Shown here: positions 24,590 to 33,173 of the stretch, in pieces
Numbering within the stretch: position 1 is the first letter of the stretch
Layout: every line of letters starts with the position of its first letter
Assembly: GCA_024638845.1 (NCBI GenBank)
Contig: JAHEJN010000020.1
Span: 1 to 45,862, forward strand
Source of the DNA: Acidimicrobiales bacterium
GTDB taxonomy: Bacteria; Actinomycetota; Acidimicrobiia; Acidimicrobiales; JAHEJN01
Length of the DNA stretch: 45,862 nt
Reading direction: 5' to 3'
Translations under genes and position numbers: made by a program
The notes under the pieces: generated by a model
Databases searched by the model: none
What the model saw: only the letters and a program-made list of their open reading frames with translations
Told to the model about the DNA's origin: nothing

Positions 24590-25417
24590 ATGGTCTCTGC
24601 CGCCGACATTGCCGCCGATCTCGCCGCCGAGCAGGCGGTCCTCGACCGCATCGTCGAGCCGCTCGACGCCGAGCAGTGGCACCTCGACACGCCGAGCCCC
24701 CGCTGGCGCATCGCCGACCAGATCGCCCACCTCGCGTACTTCGATCACATGGCCGCGTTGGCCGTCACCGATCCTCCGGCGTTCGCCGAACACCGCGACC
24801 AGCTCTTCGCCGCCGATTTCTCGAGCCCCGAAGCGATCGACGCCTTCACGCTGGGCGCAGCACGAGACCTCTTGCCGGCCGAGCTGCTCGCCCATTGGCG
24901 GGCCGCTCGATCGGAGCTGGACGCGGCCGCCGCCCGGCTCGACGACCACACCAGGATCGACTGGTACGGACCGTCGATGAGTGCCCGATCGTTCCTCACC
25001 GCCCGCCTCATGGAGGTCTGGGCCCACGGCCAGGACGTCGCCGACGCGCTCGACGTCGACCGCCCGGTGACCGACCGCATCCGCCACATCGCCCAGCTGG
25101 GCTTCATCACACGAGAGTGGACCTACGCGAACCGCGGGCTGCCGGTGCCCGACACCGACGTCCGGGTCGAGCTCACTGCGCCTTCGGGCGCAACGTGGAC
25201 GTGGGGTCCCGACGATGCCCCGTCCACCCTGGTCGGCTCGGCGCTCGACTTCGTTCTGGTCATCACGCAGCGCCGCAATCCGGCCGACACCGATCTCGTC
25301 ACCTCGGACCCATCGGTACGCGAGTGGCTGACCATGGCCCAGGCCTTTGCCGGTCCTCCCACCGATGGTCCCACACCTCAGCAGCGCGGCGGGAACAACC
25401 GATCAGACGACGCCTGA
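24590..25417 (+). CDS. TIGR03084 family metal-binding protein (mycothiol-dependent isomerase-like DinB fold)
   Basis: A 275-residue protein. The N-terminal four-helix DinB/maleylpyruvate-isomerase domain has putative metal ligands in IADQIAHLAYFD, in the early acidic helix, and in EVWAHGQDVADAL; a smaller C-terminal domain follows (VRVELTAPSG, TWTWG). Family members are actinobacterial and are related to mycothiol-dependent enzymes. Its divergence from the carboxylase/AtuA operon and its position at the shared operator suggest a role in the same catabolic pathway. The 3' end overlaps the convergent PAQR gene by 15 bases. Reaction unknown. Confidence 0.88.
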   Translation: MVSAADIAADLAAEQAVLDRIVEPLDAEQWHLDTPSPRWRIADQIAHLAYFDHMAALAVTDPPAFAEHRDQLFAADFSSPEAIDAFTLGAARDLLPAELLAHWRAARSELDAAAARLDDHTRIDWYGPSMSARSFLTARLMEVWAHGQDVADALDVDRPVTDRIRHIAQLGFITREWTYANRGLPVPDTDVRVELTAPSGATWTWGPDDAPSTLVGSALDFVLVITQRRNPADTDLVTSDPSVREWLTMAQAFAGPPTDGPTPQQRGGNNRSDDA

Positions 25418-26074
25418 ACCGCCCCGCGGGAGCGCGAAGAAGGTGACCGACACGTAGTGCACCGCCACCCCGGCGGTGACCAGCACGTGAAAGACCTCGT
25501 GGTAGCCGAACCATGTGGGCCAGGGGTCGGGTCGTTTCACCGCATACACCGCCGCGCCGACCGAGAAGAGCACACCGCCCACCACCATCAGCACGAAACC
25601 GGCGAGCTCCATCCGGTCCCACATCTGCCCGATGGCGGGCAGGATCGCCCAGCCGCACACGATGTAGGGGATGATCGTGACCCAGCTCGGCGCGGCGGGC
25701 CAGACGATCTGGGTGGCGATGCCGATGACGGCGCCGATCCACACTGCCGCGAGGATCAGGTGCCCTGACGAGTCGGGCAACACGAACAGACTGACGGGCG
25801 TGTAAGTGGCGGCGATGGCCACGAAGATCATCGAATGATCGAGCCGCTTCCAGAAGCCGCGTACGCCGGGCTTCCAGGCGAAGCGGTGATAGGTGGCGCT
25901 CACGGCGAACAACGCGGTGATGGCGCCGGTGTACAGGCCCGCTACCAGTCGGGTGCCGGCTGGAGCCATGGCGATCACGATCGGGGCGAGGGTGACGGCG
26001 ACAACGGCCGACGCGGCGTGCATCCACCCTCGCAGAACGGGCTTGACCCCTTCGAAGGGGGCGGCAAAGCGCAT
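25403..26074 (-). CDS. Hemolysin III/PAQR family membrane protein
   Basis: A 223-residue seven-helix membrane protein. The PAQR signature residues are visible: SATYHRFAW after helix 2, LDHSMIFVAIAATYTP, and HEVFHVLVTAGVAVHYVSV near the C-terminus, which together supply the Ser/His/Asp/His zinc site. Bacterial members are often called hemolysin III but relate to adiponectin receptors and ceramidases, so membrane lipid hydrolysis or stress function is more likely than haemolysis. The start at 26074 (MRFAAPF) is preferred over 26083 because TAGCAT lies seven bases before 26074 and overlaps the upstream ATG. Confidence 0.9.
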   Translation of the reverse strand: MRFAAPFEGVKPVLRGWMHAASAVVAVTLAPIVIAMAPAGTRLVAGLYTGAITALFAVSATYHRFAWKPGVRGFWKRLDHSMIFVAIAATYTPVSLFVLPDSSGHLILAAVWIGAVIGIATQIVWPAAPSWVTIIPYIVCGWAILPAIGQMWDRMELAGFVLMVVGGVLFSVGAAVYAVKRPDPWPTWFGYHEVFHVLVTAGVAVHYVSVTFFALPRGGSGVV

Positions 26075-26081
26075 GATCGTC

Positions 26082-26087
26082 ATGCTA
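26082..26087 (-). promoter_or_regulatory. Leaderless -10 box for the PAQR gene
   Basis: TAGCAT on the minus strand with a seven-base gap (GACGATC) to the ATG at 26074. The box overlaps the alternative ATG at 26083, arguing against that start. Confidence 0.45.
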
Positions 26088-26118
26088 GGTGACCGTGATC
26101 CATCCCGCGCTGCGGCGA

Positions 26119-26940
26119 TCAGATCGCCACGCCGAGCAGACGCGTGCGTTTCACCGCGCGCATGCCGGCGACCAGGCTGAGCATGGCGGCGAGCCAGGCG
26201 ATACCACCGATGAGCAGGGTCGAGGTCCTCGAGGCTCCGAACAGCGTGCCGGTCGACTGGGTGTAGGCGAGGACGATCATCGGCAGCGTCACCAGCCCGG
26301 AGGCCTGTTGAGCGGCGATGGTCGACTTCACCCGCGCCGAAAGCCGCAGCACCAACGTCATCGCGAAGATCAGGAACGGCGGGACGAACCAGAGCATGAG
26401 GATCCACCAGTCGGTAGTAGGGAAGAACCAGCCGCCCACTTTCGGGCCCACGACCGTGTTGACGAGAACCGAGTACACGCCGAAACCGAGGAAGGTCGCG
26501 GCGTAGCCAGGGAGGAAGCTGGCCAGGAGCTTGCCGACGTAGATCTCGTCGGTTCCCGCCGGCGAGTGGGCCAGGAACTCGCCGGTGCCCCGTTCGCGTT
26601 CGCCGACCATGGTGGCGGCGCCGATCGCGGTCGAGATCGTGAGGGGCACGATGACCGCCAGCGGGGCGAAGAGATAGACGGCGAGGGCGTACTCGGTGCG
26701 GGCCGACGGGGTGTCGCCGCGCAACGCGGCCTGCGCCTTCTCCGGCAGGACGTCGAGGGTGGCCGAGATCCGGCTGACGGTGCCCACCTCGCCCAGCCAG
26801 CCGATGGCCAACAGCATCAGCCCGGGCAGGATCAGGAAGAACAGGGCGGCGAGCACACCGAGGGGGATCAGGAAATCCTTGGACGTCAGGAGCTGGCGGA
26901 GGTCGGTGCGGGTGACGACGAGCATGCGGCGGTAGTTCAC
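26119..26940 (-). CDS. ABC-2 type transporter permease
   Basis: A 273-residue membrane protein with a short N-terminal cytoplasmic helix (RRMLVVTRTDLRQLLTSKDF) and about six membrane segments, the first near residues 26-48. MVGERERGTGEFLAHSP is the conserved loop of ABC-2/NatB-like permeases. The GTG start overlaps the stop of the ATPase gene (GTGA), so the two are a transporter pair. Substrate unknown; such pairs commonly export drugs, lipids or Na+. Confidence 0.88.
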   Translation of the reverse strand: MNYRRMLVVTRTDLRQLLTSKDFLIPLGVLAALFFLILPGLMLLAIGWLGEVGTVSRISATLDVLPEKAQAALRGDTPSARTEYALAVYLFAPLAVIVPLTISTAIGAATMVGERERGTGEFLAHSPAGTDEIYVGKLLASFLPGYAATFLGFGVYSVLVNTVVGPKVGGWFFPTTDWWILMLWFVPPFLIFAMTLVLRLSARVKSTIAAQQASGLVTLPMIVLAYTQSTGTLFGASRTSTLLIGGIAWLAAMLSLVAGMRAVKRTRLLGVAI

Positions 26941-27926
26941 GATCGAGCCTTCTCGGCGAGCTGGTCGGGCCGGTCGCGACGGACGCGGAAGTAGAGATCC
27001 TCGAGCGATGGCTTCTCGGGCTCGAGTCGGGTGACCCTCACACCTGCGCCGACGAGGGCGGCGTTCAGATCGGCGATCTGCTCGGCCGAGTCGACCTCGA
27101 CGCGAACGCCGTGGTGCGTGGCGGATGCGACGAAGCCGAGGTCGCGAAGGGTGTCGACCGTGAGGCCGTGAAGTGCGTCGACGGTCACGGCGGGCCGCGT
27201 CCAGTATCGCGAGATCAGCTCGTGCTGGCTGCCGGCGAGAAGGCAGCGGCCGTCCTCGAGCATCACCACGTGATCGGCCAACCCCTCGGCTTCGGCGAGC
27301 AGATGGGTGCACATCACGACCGTGCGGCCACCGTCGGTGAGCTCACGGATGAGGGCCAACACTGCGTAGGACGACTCCGGATCGAGACCCGACGTGGGTT
27401 CGTCGAGCAGCAACAGCTGGGGGTCGTGCAGGACCGCCCTGGCGAGCGCGAGGCGCGTCTTCATGCCGGTCGAGTAGCCCCCGACCGACAGGTGCAGGGC
27501 ATGATCGATGGCGAACCGACGGGAGGCATCGGCGATGCGGTCGTCCCCGTGGTCGACGCCGTACAGGGCAGCGGCGTACTTCAGGTTGGCGAGCCCCGAC
27601 AGACGGTCGTACAGCGAGGGCTTGGCCGATACCACACCCGTGCGCGATCGGACCGACTCCCCGTCATCGACCGGGTCGAGGCCGAAGGTGCGCACCGTGC
27701 CGCCGTCGGGTTCGAGAGCACCGGTCATCATGCGCAGCGCCGTCGTCTTCCCAGCACCGTTGGGTCCGAGAAGCACGGTGATCGCACCGTGTCCCACGAG
27801 GAGGTCGAGCCCGGCAATGGCTTCGACCTGACCGAAGCGACGTTCGACACCGACCAGCTCCACGATGGGAGCACCTACAGCGGCAGATTCGGGGTGGGCG
27901 GGCGGCCGCGTGGCGACGTCGGTCAC
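26937..27926 (-). CDS. ABC transporter ATP-binding protein
   Basis: A 329-residue ATPase of the ABC-2 exporter type. Walker A is GPNGAGKTT, the signature YSTGMKTR replaces the usual LSGGQ, Walker B is LLLLDEPTSGLD, and the switch His is in CTHLL. A C-terminal extension of about 100 residues (SLEDLYFRVRRD) is typical of drug-exporter ATPases. The GTG start gives MTDVATRPPA. It is translationally coupled to the permease downstream and divergent from the nucleotidyltransferase gene. Confidence 0.93.
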   Translation of the reverse strand: MTDVATRPPAHPESAAVGAPIVELVGVERRFGQVEAIAGLDLLVGHGAITVLLGPNGAGKTTALRMMTGALEPDGGTVRTFGLDPVDDGESVRSRTGVVSAKPSLYDRLSGLANLKYAAALYGVDHGDDRIADASRRFAIDHALHLSVGGYSTGMKTRLALARAVLHDPQLLLLDEPTSGLDPESSYAVLALIRELTDGGRTVVMCTHLLAEAEGLADHVVMLEDGRCLLAGSQHELISRYWTRPAVTVDALHGLTVDTLRDLGFVASATHHGVRVEVDSAEQIADLNAALVGAGVRVTRLEPEKPSLEDLYFRVRRDRPDQLAEKARS

Positions 27927-28018
27927 GTGGTGTTCATCGGCAGTTCCACCCCCGAGTTGAGACGCACCCGTAACCTGTGTCCGTCCACGAGCGAGCGATC
28001 GCCCCCCGAGGAGTCCCC

Positions 28019-28870
28019 ATGACCCGCCCGTCTCCCCCCGATGATCTCACCCTGGTGGTGATGGCCGCAGGGCTGGGCAGTCGATTCGGTGGCACCAAAC
28101 AGCTGGCCGAGGTGGGTCCCGACGGCGAGGCGTTCCTCGACTTCGCCATCGATGACGCTGTTGCGGCCGGGGTGTCACGCGTGGTCCTCATCATCCGAAC
28201 CGACATCGAGGCCGACGTCCGGGCCCATCTCGCGAGGCGTGAACGGGCTGTTCCCGTCGACTTCGTCCGCCAGGACGAGCTGGGTCCGGCCCGAGCCAAA
28301 CCGTGGGGTACCGCTCACGCCATCCTGACGGTGGCACCGCTGGTGAAGGGGCCCTTCATCGTGGTGAACGCCGACGACTACTACGGCGTCTCGTCCTATC
28401 GAACGCTCGCCGAGGCGATGAGCGACATGCCGAGCGACCGGATCTACCTCATGGCCTTCGCGCTCGGACGCACCCTTCCGGCGACCGGAACGGTGAGTCG
28501 CGGCGTGTGTGCCACCGAGGGCAGACGGCTGGTCGAGCTGGTGGAGACCCATCTGATCGGGGGCACCGACGATGTCATCACCGTCGACGGCAAGATCGCC
28601 GATCTCACCGCCGAAACGCCCGTCTCGATGAACATGTTCGGCATGCCGGCGTCGTTCCTCGACGAGCTGCCCCAACGGTGGAGCAGATGGTTCGACGAGA
28701 ATGGTGACGGCGACAAGACCGAGTTCCTGTTGCCGACGGTGATCGCCGAGCTCATGGACGAGGGTCGGTTCCACGTCGAGGTGGTGACCACTGACGAGAA
28801 CTGGATCGGTGTGACCAACCCCGACGACCTCGCCGTCGCCCGGCAGATCCTCGCGACCAAGCGAGGGTGA
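28019..28870 (+). CDS. NDP-sugar pyrophosphorylase-type nucleotidyltransferase
   Basis: A 283-residue GT-A-like nucleotidyltransferase. [24 protein letters not shown] carries the glycine-rich nucleotide loop, and NADDYYG supplies the metal-binding Asp pair. Homologues transfer nucleotidyl groups to sugar phosphates; some act on phosphocholine or related head groups. CGAGGAG precedes the ATG by a good distance. TAACCT at 27971-27976 may be the -10. The substrate is not determined by context; msrA follows after 61 bases. Confidence 0.85.
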   Translation: MTRPSPPDDLTLVVMAAGLGSRFGGTKQLAEVGPDGEAFLDFAIDDAVAAGVSRVVLIIRTDIEADVRAHLARRERAVPVDFVRQDELGPARAKPWGTAHAILTVAPLVKGPFIVVNADDYYGVSSYRTLAEAMSDMPSDRIYLMAFALGRTLPATGTVSRGVCATEGRRLVELVETHLIGGTDDVITVDGKIADLTAETPVSMNMFGMPASFLDELPQRWSRWFDENGDGDKTEFLLPTVIAELMDEGRFHVEVVTTDENWIGVTNPDDLAVARQILATKRG

Positions 28871-28931
28871 CGGGAACGATCCGAGCCGGGTCGGGGTTGA
28901 TGGCGGTAGATCGGTCCAAGGAGGACACAGC

Positions 28932-29585
28932 ATGGGAATCTTCGGGAGAGACAAGACACAGATGGTGAGCGCCGACGAGGCGTTGCCGGGCCGGTCCGCC
29001 GAGATGCCGGTACCCGGCGCTCACTTCGTGAACGGCAACTCCCTCACCGGGCCTTTCCCCGAGGGCTTCGGCCGGATCGTCGTCGGCATGGGTTGCTTCT
29101 GGGGAGCCGAACGGAAGTTCTGGGAGGCCCCGGGCGTCTACACAACGGCGGTCGGCTACGCCGGAGGGCACACGCCGAATCCGACCTATGAGGAGGTGTG
29201 TTCCGGACGCACGGGTCACAACGAGGTCGTCCTGGCCGTGTTCGATCCGGCCGTCACCAGTTTCGAGAAGTTGCTCAAGGTGTTCTGGGAGAACCACAAC
29301 CCGACGCAGGGAATGCGTCAGGGCAACGACGTCGGGACGCAGTACCGCTCGGCCATCTACACCCTCGACGCCGCGCAGCAGGCCGCAGCCGAGGCGTCGC
29401 GCGACCAGTACCAGGAAGAGCTTCGTACCGCCGGCTACGGCGACATCACCACCGAGATCCTCCCCATCGGTGACTTCTACTACGCCGAGGACTATCACCA
29501 GCAGTACCTGGCCAAGAACCCCATGGGGTACTGCGGCCTCGGCGGCACAGGCGTCAGCTGTCCGGTGGGTATCGTGACGGAATGA
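28932..29585 (+). CDS. msrA: Peptide methionine sulfoxide reductase MsrA
   Basis: A 217-residue enzyme that reduces methionine-S-sulfoxide in proteins. The catalytic motif [10 protein letters not shown] has an ordinary Cys. [22 protein letters not shown] and GTQYRSAIY are family motifs, and two C-terminal cysteines ([13 protein letters not shown]) serve as resolving residues. The long N-terminal extension of about 45 residues matches the E. coli-type long form. AAGGAGG upstream is the strongest ribosome-binding site in the window, suggesting high expression. Confidence 0.97.
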   Translation: MGIFGRDKTQMVSADEALPGRSAEMPVPGAHFVNGNSLTGPFPEGFGRIVVGMGCFWGAERKFWEAPGVYTTAVGYAGGHTPNPTYEEVCSGRTGHNEVVLAVFDPAVTSFEKLLKVFWENHNPTQGMRQGNDVGTQYRSAIYTLDAAQQAAAEASRDQYQEELRTAGYGDITTEILPIGDFYYAEDYHQQYLAKNPMGYCGLGGTGVSCPVGIVTE

Positions 29586-29615
29586 TCCGAGGCCGGCCGT
29601 GAACGCTCCGACGTC

Positions 29616-30515
29616 GTGAGCGTCATCTCGGCCGACCAGGTCGCCAAGTCGTGGGGGTCCACGTCGGTCCTCACCGATGTCACCTTCGCCGTCGGCGATG
29701 GTCTCACCGGCCTGCTGGGCAGCAACGGCGCCGGCAAGACGACGCTCATCAAGTTGTTGCTCGGTCTCCATCTGGCCGATTCGGGCACGATGAACGTGCT
29801 CGGCGTCGACCCGGTCACCGCGGGCCCCGAGCTGAGACAGCGCATCGGGTTCGCGCCGGAGCATCACCACCTCCCGCCCGACGTTCACGCGGCCGACCTG
29901 GTGCGCCACATCGCCCATCTTCACGGCATCCCGGCGCGGGTGGCCACCGAGCGGGCCAGCGACGTGCTCTGGGAGGTGGGTCTGGGCGAGGAGCGGTTCC
30001 GCCCGATCGGCACCATGTCGACCGGTCAGCGCCAGCGGGTGAAGCTGGCCCAGGCGATCGCCCACGACCCGCGGCTCGTCGTGCTCGACGAGCCCACCGA
30101 CGGGCTCGATCCCGTGCAACGCGACGACATGCTCGCCCTCATCCGGCGCATCGGTACCGACTTCGGCATCGACATCCTGCTCAGCTCCCACCATCTCCAG
30201 GAGGTCGAGCGGGTCTGCGACAACGTCGTGATCCTCGCCGACGGCGTCGTGCGCCGCGCCGGCAACATCACCGAACTGCGCGGGGCCACGGCCGGGGTCG
30301 TGGTCGAGATCGACGAGCACCACGAAGAGTTCGCCCGCCGCCTCACCGAGGCCGGCTATGCCGTCCAGCAATCGGTCGAGGGACGGTTCGCCATCGAGGG
30401 CGACCAGGTCGCCCTGGCCGTGCGCAACGTGGTGGCCACGATGCAGATCGGGCTGTTGCGCCTCCAGCCCCGTACCGCCTCGCTCGAAGACGTGTTCCTC
30501 GAGGAGGTCAGGTGA
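29616..30515 (+). CDS. ABC transporter ATP-binding protein
   Basis: A 299-residue ATPase. Walker A is GSNGAGKTT, the signature MSTGQRQRVKLA, Walker B LVVLDEPTDGLD, and the switch His SSHHL. The GTG at 29616 follows msrA by 30 bases with no good ribosome-binding site. Its stop overlaps the GTG of the permease. It is the first of four transporter genes (ATPase, permease, ATPase, permease) that overlap end to start. Confidence 0.9.
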   Translation: MSVISADQVAKSWGSTSVLTDVTFAVGDGLTGLLGSNGAGKTTLIKLLLGLHLADSGTMNVLGVDPVTAGPELRQRIGFAPEHHHLPPDVHAADLVRHIAHLHGIPARVATERASDVLWEVGLGEERFRPIGTMSTGQRQRVKLAQAIAHDPRLVVLDEPTDGLDPVQRDDMLALIRRIGTDFGIDILLSSHHLQEVERVCDNVVILADGVVRRAGNITELRGATAGVVVEIDEHHEEFARRLTEAGYAVQQSVEGRFAIEGDQVALAVRNVVATMQIGLLRLQPRTASLEDVFLEEVR

Positions 30516-31393
30516 GCGAAGCCCGCATCCACGACCAGGGCTATCGACGCTTCGAGGGAGAGCGCCTCGGGGTGTCGTCGGCCATCGTCGGGCTGATCAC
30601 TCACGCCATCCAGCGGGTGCTGGGGTTGCGGCGACCGCTGAAGTCGAAGATCCTCCCCGGGCTGGTCCTCGCCATCTCGTTCGCGCCCGCCATCGTGTTC
30701 ATCGGCCTTGCCGCCCTGCTGTCGGGTACCGACGTCGCCGAGGAGATCCTGCCCGGTTACAGCGACTACTACGGGTTCATCGTCATCGGCGTGCTCCTGT
30801 TCGCCGCGTTCGTGGCGCCCGAGGTCCTCTGTACCGACCGCACGTCGGGAATGCTGAGCCTGTACCTGTCTTCGCCGCTCACCCGCGACACCTACGTCCT
30901 GGCCAAGGCGGCGGCCGTCGTCTCCGTGCTGTTGACGGTCACGGTGGCCCCGTTGTTGTTGCTCCTCGTCGCCTACACGCTCGAGGGGGAGGGCCCGGGC
31001 GGGGTTCTCGACTTCATCGAGCTGTTCGCACGCATCGTGGCCGCTGGCACCGCAGCCGCGCTCATGCCGGCGTCCGTGTCGCTCGGCATCTCCAGCCTCA
31101 CCAGCCGTCGTTCCTTCGCCAGCGCGGGCATCATCGTCGTCCTGGTGGCCGGATCGATCGTGGCCAACGTGCTCACCGAGCCGACCGGCCTCGACCTCGA
31201 TCCCATCTTCGGCCTGTTCGACCTGTTCGGCCTGCCTTTCGAGCTGGCGGTTCGGATCCTCGGAGAGCGCAGCACCGACGGCGCGTTGAGCCGCCTCGAC
31301 GATCCGGCCATCGTCGCCGGGAACGTCGGTTGGATCGTCGTCTTCGGACTGCTCACCCGATTCCGGTATCAGCGGGTGGCCGTGGACCGATGA
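30512..31393 (+). CDS. ABC-2 type transporter permease
   Basis: A 293-residue membrane protein. A cytoplasmic N-terminus of about 50 residues, with YRRFEGERLG, precedes about six membrane segments; DRTSGMLSLYLSSPLTRDTYVLAK is the conserved ABC-2 cytoplasmic loop. Residues around 215-250 include a soluble insert (TGLDLDPIFGLFDLFG). The GTG start overlaps the upstream ATPase stop and the end overlaps the second ATPase start (ATGA), so it is coupled to both. Confidence 0.85.
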   Translation: MSEARIHDQGYRRFEGERLGVSSAIVGLITHAIQRVLGLRRPLKSKILPGLVLAISFAPAIVFIGLAALLSGTDVAEEILPGYSDYYGFIVIGVLLFAAFVAPEVLCTDRTSGMLSLYLSSPLTRDTYVLAKAAAVVSVLLTVTVAPLLLLLVAYTLEGEGPGGVLDFIELFARIVAAGTAAALMPASVSLGISSLTSRRSFASAGIIVVLVAGSIVANVLTEPTGLDLDPIFGLFDLFGLPFELAVRILGERSTDGALSRLDDPAIVAGNVGWIVVFGLLTRFRYQRVAVDR

Positions 31394-32373
31394 GCGACCT
31401 GCCCGCCCCGCCGGCCCCCCCGCCGCCGGCACCTCCACCGCCGTCGGCACCGTCGGGTCCGCCACCGATGATCCGATGCGCGAGCGTCTCGAAGTTCTTC
31501 GGGCAGCTCGTGGCCGTATCCGACGTCTCCTTCGACATCGGCCCGGGTGTCACGGCGCTGTTGGGCCCCAACGGGGCCGGCAAGTCCACGTTGTTGCGCC
31601 TGATCACCGGCCAGGCAACACCCTCGAAGGGATCGGTCGAGATCCTGGGCCTCGATCCCCGTGGTGATCGCACCGTGGCCCAGATGCTCGGCGTCGCCCC
31701 CCAACAGGAGATGCTGTTCGACTCCCAGACGCCGCTCGAGTTCGTCGGTCTCGCCGCCACCCTCCAGGGTCTGGACGACTCCGAGACGGCGGCCCGGGCT
31801 GCGCTCGACAAGGTCGAGCTCGATGCCGACGATCCTCGGCCCATCGCCACCTACTCCAAGGGCATGCGCCAGCGGGTGAAGCTGGCCCAGGTCATCGTCC
31901 ACGACCCGCAGATCCTGGTGCTCGACGAGCCCCTCACCGGCCTCGATCCCCGGCAGCGGCTCAGCATGATCAGCCTCTTGAAGAGCCTCGGAGCCGAAGG
32001 CCGGTGCGTCGTGGTCTCGAGTCATGTGCTCGAGGAGGTCGAGCGGATCGGCTCGCGCGTGCTCGTGATCGCCAAGGGTCGACTGGCCGCCGAGGGTGAC
32101 TTCCACGAGATCCGTGCTCTCATGAACGACCGCCCGCACGGGGTCGAGCTGCGCTCCGATCGACCGCGCGAGCTGGCCATGCACCTGATCGGCGCCGGCG
32201 TCGTCGACTCGGTGACGATCGTCGGGGGGCTGCTCACGGTCGAGACCAACGATCTCTCCTCGTTCAGCCGCGCCGTCGCCCCGATCGCCGTGGCTGCGGC
32301 GGCCTCGCTCGACGAGATGAAGCCGCTCGACGAAGACCTCGAGTCCGTGTTCCGCTTCCTGGTCGGTTCGTGA
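31390..32373 (+). CDS. ABC transporter ATP-binding protein with a proline-rich N-terminus
   Basis: A 327-residue ATPase with a Pro/Ala-rich leader of about 26 residues before the core, which is unusual for ABC ATPases and may be a flexible linker or interaction tail. Walker A is GPNGAGKST, signature YSKGMRQRVKLA, Walker B ILVLDEPLTGLD, switch His SSHVL. It is a paralogue of the ATPase at 29616. The ATG overlaps the previous stop, and its own stop overlaps the start of the last permease. Confidence 0.92.
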   Translation: MSDLPAPPAPPPPAPPPPSAPSGPPPMIRCASVSKFFGQLVAVSDVSFDIGPGVTALLGPNGAGKSTLLRLITGQATPSKGSVEILGLDPRGDRTVAQMLGVAPQQEMLFDSQTPLEFVGLAATLQGLDDSETAARAALDKVELDADDPRPIATYSKGMRQRVKLAQVIVHDPQILVLDEPLTGLDPRQRLSMISLLKSLGAEGRCVVVSSHVLEEVERIGSRVLVIAKGRLAAEGDFHEIRALMNDRPHGVELRSDRPRELAMHLIGAGVVDSVTIVGGLLTVETNDLSSFSRAVAPIAVAAAASLDEMKPLDEDLESVFRFLVGS

Positions 32374-33113
32374 TGAACGAAGCGTCGACCATCTCACCCC
32401 CGTCCTCGGTTGTCGCGATCGTCGCCATGACGTCGATGTTCGTACGCGAGATGGTCACTCGCGGTCGTTTCGCCGCGCTCGGAGGCCTTGCCGCTCTGCT
32501 CGTACTGCTCGGGTTCGCCGCGCGCTTCGGCGACGACCGGCTTCAGACGGGCGGGGACGTGCTGGCCGGGCTGGGATTGGGCGTCGTGGTGCCCATCACC
32601 ACGCTGGTGCTCGCCTCGGCCACGCTCGGACGCCTCCGTGGCGACCAGACCCTCGTCTACATCTGGTTGCGGCCGGTGCCCCGCTACACGATGGTGGCCG
32701 CCGCCACGGCGGCGACGCTCGTGCTGGCGCTTCCCCTCTGCGTCGGTTCGATGGTCCTGGCGGGGCTGCTCACCGGTGAGTCGGCGCTGATCGGCGCGTC
32801 GGCGGTGGCCGCCGTCGTGACCGTGGCCGGCTACACCGGCGTGTTCGTTCCGCTCGGCGCGGCCGTGAAACGGTCGTTCATCATCGGCTTGGTCTACGTG
32901 CTGGTTTGGGGCGGTCTCCTGGCCAAGCTCGGCACCGGATTCGCGTCCTTGTCCGTCGAGAGCTTCGGCGTTTCGGTCATCGAGAAGCTGGCCGATGTCG
33001 AGCTGTCGGGCGGCAATCTCGGGCTTGCCGCTTCGGTCCTGTCCGCGCTCGGATTCCTCGTCATGGGTGTCGCCGTGGCGACCTGGCAGCTCCGTCGCCG
33101 CGAGGTCGACTGA
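32373..33113 (+). CDS. ABC transporter permease subunit
   Basis: A 246-residue membrane protein with about six hydrophobic segments and no soluble domain. RGDQTLVYIWLRPVPRYTMVAAAT is the ABC-2-like cytoplasmic loop. The start is taken as the ATG in TGATG shared with the upstream stop; a GTG three bases earlier is possible. It completes the tandem exporter. Whether the two ATPase/permease pairs form one heteromeric exporter or two cannot be told. Confidence 0.78.
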   Translation: MNEASTISPPSSVVAIVAMTSMFVREMVTRGRFAALGGLAALLVLLGFAARFGDDRLQTGGDVLAGLGLGVVVPITTLVLASATLGRLRGDQTLVYIWLRPVPRYTMVAAATAATLVLALPLCVGSMVLAGLLTGESALIGASAVAAVVTVAGYTGVFVPLGAAVKRSFIIGLVYVLVWGGLLAKLGTGFASLSVESFGVSVIEKLADVELSGGNLGLAASVLSALGFLVMGVAVATWQLRRREVD

Positions 33114-33160
33114 TTCCGCCCGCCCCGTGCGGTCGGCGAAGCGATCGCCTGGCGATGCGG

Positions 33161-33166
33161 TAACAA
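33161..33166 (+). promoter_or_regulatory. Leaderless -10 box for the TPM-like gene
   Basis: TAACAA (alternatively TAACAAT read as one base longer) sits seven bases before the ATG at 33174. It marks a new transcript after the ABC transporter genes. A GGCGA/TCGCC hairpin at 33135-33149 could end the previous one. Confidence 0.4.
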
Positions 33167-33173
33167 TGAGACG

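Noticed and set aside
28932-29585. MsrA as a second selenoprotein
   Set aside because: MsrA can be a selenoprotein in some organisms, but here the catalytic codon in GMGCFWG is TGC (Cys).
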